A stretch of DNA of 64,000 nucleotides, from assembly GCF_963678975.1 (NCBI RefSeq), contig NC_089281.1, forward strand, positions 1,426,001-1,490,000, read 5' to 3'. Origin of the DNA: Dysidea avara. Lineage: Eukaryota; Porifera; Demospongiae; Dictyoceratida; Dysideidae. Shown one piece after another: positions 60,697 to 64,000 of this stretch (position 1 is the first letter of the stretch; each line of letters starts with the position of its first letter). Under the pieces are notes generated by a model that saw nothing but the letters and a program-made list of their open reading frames with translations, searched no databases and was not told the DNA's origin. A program made the translations under genes and the position numbers.

Positions 60697-62648
60697 AATC
60701 TTGTGGGTATAAATCAATTGTATTATCACTAAAAGTAGTGATAATGAGTAAACTAACTATTTTAGTAATGAGTAAACTATTTCACTGCCACATGCAAACC
60801 ACATTAATTTGGACTTTAATAAACCCACTATAAAGGCTATAATATTCTATTAAATCACATTTAGGGTATACACCTCTGTACTATATTCTTGTCCCTTTGA
60901 GACATACTCAAGGCTCCGACAGTCACATCACATAATCCTTAACTAACTACAGATATCCTAAACATCATATGATAACACAGTTCACTAGACATGTCGTACA
61001 TAAATTACATTACAAGTCATGATCTTATATTACACTAGGTAAACTGTCACATCACAACATTAAGGTACTTGTCCTGATGGCTACACTGTGTATGGGAGAG
61101 TACGACACATAGAAGATGGTTATAATGTATTCATTTGTATAGAAGCCTTGCAATAACATTAATCCTTATAATCATTGACAATATTTAAACAATTCGCCAA
61201 TTATTAGAATACCTGCATTTATGTAACTTATATATTATTCTAAAAATTTTCCTATATAGCCATAGTACTCCTCAGTATCAGGTGACCAACAAGATTCATA
61301 TGTTATTTGAGAGCAGCTGATGATTTGTGATATAATAGTAAGATCATTATAGGGTAATACGAGATCATCACTCCTTCAGACTGGACATATTTAGTACTAA
61401 AAGAATAGTTGATAATGATTAACTGAAGGAACCATAATAGTTCTTTGTGATTTTTAGCAATTAATTCTTGATACCTTATATGTATGTGTGCACATAACAA
61501 GAACCTGTTGTGAACCATGATATTCCTTAAAAGATGACAAAAATGTTGATACTTAATTTGTGTCTACTTCGACATTCTTTTTCTGAGAAATTGTTATTGT
61601 ATGAAAAATTAGTAAAATCAGTTGTAGTTAAGGACGTGCCAAATTTTAGACTTACAACAATACACATCAGGTCTACACTAGTGATTGACTAAAGCTAGGA
61701 GAATACATCATTTGGTTATGATAAAACATCAAATACATTTCCTATAACAAGGAGAAATCACACACCACAAATGACTAAATGATTAGCAAGATATGTAGCA
61801 CATCATTGTGTCAAGTGATTCAGCAATGTGAGGTGGTAAATTACACCAAACACTAGTACTGTTATACTTTCACTGTTTATGGTAACAATGTACAAATTAT
61901 AATACAAACAATAACTCAATTTAGGAAGCCATAACACATCTAAAACACTATATTTTATGACAGGTGACACAAAACTGTTGTATTAGCCATCATAACATCT
62001 TTAAACACAATACATCACCTACAATATTTATAAAGAGAATACTTACAATAGGACAATCAATTCTATACAACATTATTATCAACTATTCTATAATCTGATA
62101 AGGATATGAAGCAATTAGAACACTTCACAATCTCTGTGATGTACTGGCATGTGTGTCCACACAACCAAATATGGTGTCTAGTGCTGATACTGACACTTCC
62201 TTCATTGTATAACAAGTATGGAACATGGAGCAGCTAACAGCCTTTCAACACTATCTCTCAAACCCTATCTCTCAAACTAGTGCAAATGTGATTTTTGTAA
62301 ATGTGTACCAGATCAAAACAAACTGCCTTAAAATGGACCTGCTAGGGGTATTGATATGGTTGGATTTGATTCACCTTCCAAGTGTGACCTTGCAGTTTGA
62401 GTTGTTTTTAATAAACAGAATTAAGATACACAAAACTACAAATTGTTGAATTGAAGCATCAACATAGAATAACAGACAACGGCTTAAAAAACTAGCATAT
62501 GGACAAAGAGTTAACCAACTCCTTGAAAATGAGAGGTTGCTGCCAAGTTTTGTAGAACTAAACACAACTCAACAATCAATCAAAATTACACTGAATCAAT
62601 TTCTCTTAAAACAAACTGTAGTATGAACACTATGATGTTTTATTAGTA
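60697..62648. other. Intronic region nearly identical to copy A
   Basis: No exon seen. Differences from 34,212-36,121 are isolated substitutions and a few small indels. Confidence 0.6.
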
Positions 62649-62831
62649 TACAGTGGAACCTCTCTATTGTGGACATTTTGGGACTTTTTGCTGTAATATA
62701 GAGGTTTACCTCTTTCAGAGGTAAAAAATGTTTGACCAGACCTGTTGGGACCAAAATTTTTGTCCTTATTATGGAGGTTTTTTCTATTGTGTCCTTAATT
62801 CAGGGAGTTTGTTAAGAGAGGCTCCACTGTA
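62649..62831. mobile_element. TACAGTGGAACC MITE, copy B
   Basis: Counterpart of 36,122-36,305, same ends. Confidence 0.75.
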
Positions 62832-63201
62832 TCTATTAACCTGTATTGAAAAGTTTGTGAGAACTGAGGACTCTACTCATCAGTATATGACACGGACCTG
62901 CCAATTCACATTATTATGTAGGATACTTTAATATGGTGAATATTTTTCTTGATATTTGATGACTCGACTCCTCTGGGTTGGTTTACAAATGTAGGTGGGC
63001 ACTTATTAAGTAATTGTACACAACATGTCTCATGGCAGAAGAGGTATGACGCACTCATGTGAACTCATAGAATTTGCATACAGCTATTAAAAAAAAAAGC
63101 TTTAGGACGGTTTCATTGAAAACTAGGTGCTAATCAAAAGCTTTTCTTATATGCGTGAACCCCAGTAGTTTGATATTAGCATACACGGCAATCGGAGACG
63201 T

Positions 63202-63475
63202 CATCGCGTGATGAATAGTTTATCAGACAAAACAGAGGGCAAATGGCAACAATTAAAGAGGATAGCACTGGAAATTGTATTCAAGGTATCCATAGTCCTG
63301 TAAAGCCAAATTAAGCATCTATTTAAAACTCATATTATGCAATTAACACAAATTCCTTTTGATAGTGCGTAATGTGTGTCGTAGCTCCTGTGGTCTTGTG
63401 GTATGTAAAGAAAAGGATCATTCTAAACCCGACCATTACCATTTTGCTTATAGTTCAGTACCACTTTAGTATATA
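63202..63475 (+). pseudogene. Broken copy of the nested UPF0729-like candidate
   Basis: Same position as 36,671-36,947. The first ATG is ACG, the seventh codon CAG is TAG, and one extra T (AGCACTGG against AGCACGG) shifts the frame from the second ATG. The second exon is almost unchanged (CV-MCVVAPVVLWYVKK); an ACG to ATG change creates a new possible start exactly at the Cys motif. The exon 1 reading used in copy A cannot be made here. Confidence 0.4.
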
Positions 63476-63827
63476 GTCAAGCAGTTGAAACTATTGAAAA
63501 CCTTTTGTTGTGTTAAATCCTCCACACAATCATATTACCTAACAGTTCACAATAGAGAGATCTTACCAGTAGGTTGTTATCATGATGTGTTGGTTTCACA
63601 AAGGATGTTGTACACTAATAATTACTATAATACAGGATGGCAGTTGTACTCTACACTTATGGGAGTGTAGTCCATATCACATTACACATTCCGGTATGAT
63701 CAAATACTAGTAAGTTATTTTTATAATATGATATCCTGTTTTAGAGACAACACATACTTATAATAGCTTACGTGGCACAAATATCACAATTACGACAGTT
63801 TGCTCACAATGTATTATACTATCAACA

Positions 63828-64000
63828 TGCATAGTCCCACTGGTGTTGTGGTCCTCATAGTCCCACTGGTGTTGTGGTCCTCATAGTCCCAATGGTGTTG
63901 TGGTCCTCATAGTCCCACTGGTGTTGTGGTCCTCATAGTCCCACTGGTGTTGTGGTCCTCATAGTCCCAATGGTGTTGTGGTCCTCATAGTCCCACTGGT
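63828..64000. repeat. 26-bp minisatellite, copy B, cut by window end
   Basis: At least six units of CATAGTCCCACTGGTGTTGTGGTCCT. Two units carry an A for C change (CCCAATGG), absent from copy A. Confidence 0.95.

Overview
The window is eukaryotic, animal-type nuclear DNA. It is AT-rich and gene-poor, with small exons separated by GT-AG introns (51 bp to about 7 kb) and many short inverted-repeat transposons, SINE and LINE fragments, micro- and minisatellites. There are no operons, Shine-Dalgarno sites or long bacterial ORFs. The one clearly recognisable gene is an animal gene, RALGAPB. The intron style, repeat load and a tRNA-derived SINE would fit a sponge or another early-branching animal, but the species cannot be named from sequence alone (inference).

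The main structure is a large direct duplication. Copy A (about 23,735 to at least 37,420) and copy B (about 49,371 to the window end) are the same ~14 kb in the same orientation. Both carry the 3' part of a minus-strand gene for Ral GTPase-activating protein subunit beta, identified exon by exon against the remembered human protein, with every splice phase agreeing. Copy B is intact in all six exons visible (stop codon at 49,494-49,496). Copy A has three more upstream exons (38.5-42.1 kb) but carries a premature TGA in one exon, and a premature TAG plus a 2-bp deletion in another, so it looks like a pseudogene. No earlier exons of copy A were found between 42.15 and 49.37 kb. Two older, diverged fragments of the same locus lie further left: an inverted one at 7.65-8.53 kb with an in-frame TAG, and a direct one at 15.69-16.83 kb. 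The locus has therefore been copied at least three times.

Inside the same duplicated block, on the opposite strand, is a candidate two-exon small membrane-protein gene resembling UPF0729/C18orf32. Its first exon is open in copy A (36,671) but has lost its ATG, gained a stop and shifted frame in copy B. This is the reverse of the RALGAPB pattern and is the most interesting observation here.

The rest is mostly mobile and repetitive DNA. From the left: a LINE 3'-end relic (0.2-0.8 kb), several MITEs and foldback elements (1.5-2.7, 8.9-9.5, 13.0-13.4 kb), a weak three-exon gene candidate (9.8-10.4 kb), an almost perfect 120-bp hairpin (11.0-11.25 kb), a minisatellite of exactly 30 units of 30 bp (11.8-12.7 kb), a ~540-bp local tandem duplication (17.45-18.53 kb), and a ~2.8-kb inverted-repeat-bounded block (20.18-22.99 kb). 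Between copies A and B lie a THAP-domain relic (39.6-40.1 kb), a tRNA-derived SINE (41.8-42.0 kb), a LINE 3' ORF with CCHC and PD-(D/E)XK-like motifs (43.3-44.0 kb), and a cluster of MITEs (44.4-49.3 kb) just before copy B begins. Insertions present in only one copy, with clean target-site duplications, define three nonautonomous elements precisely.
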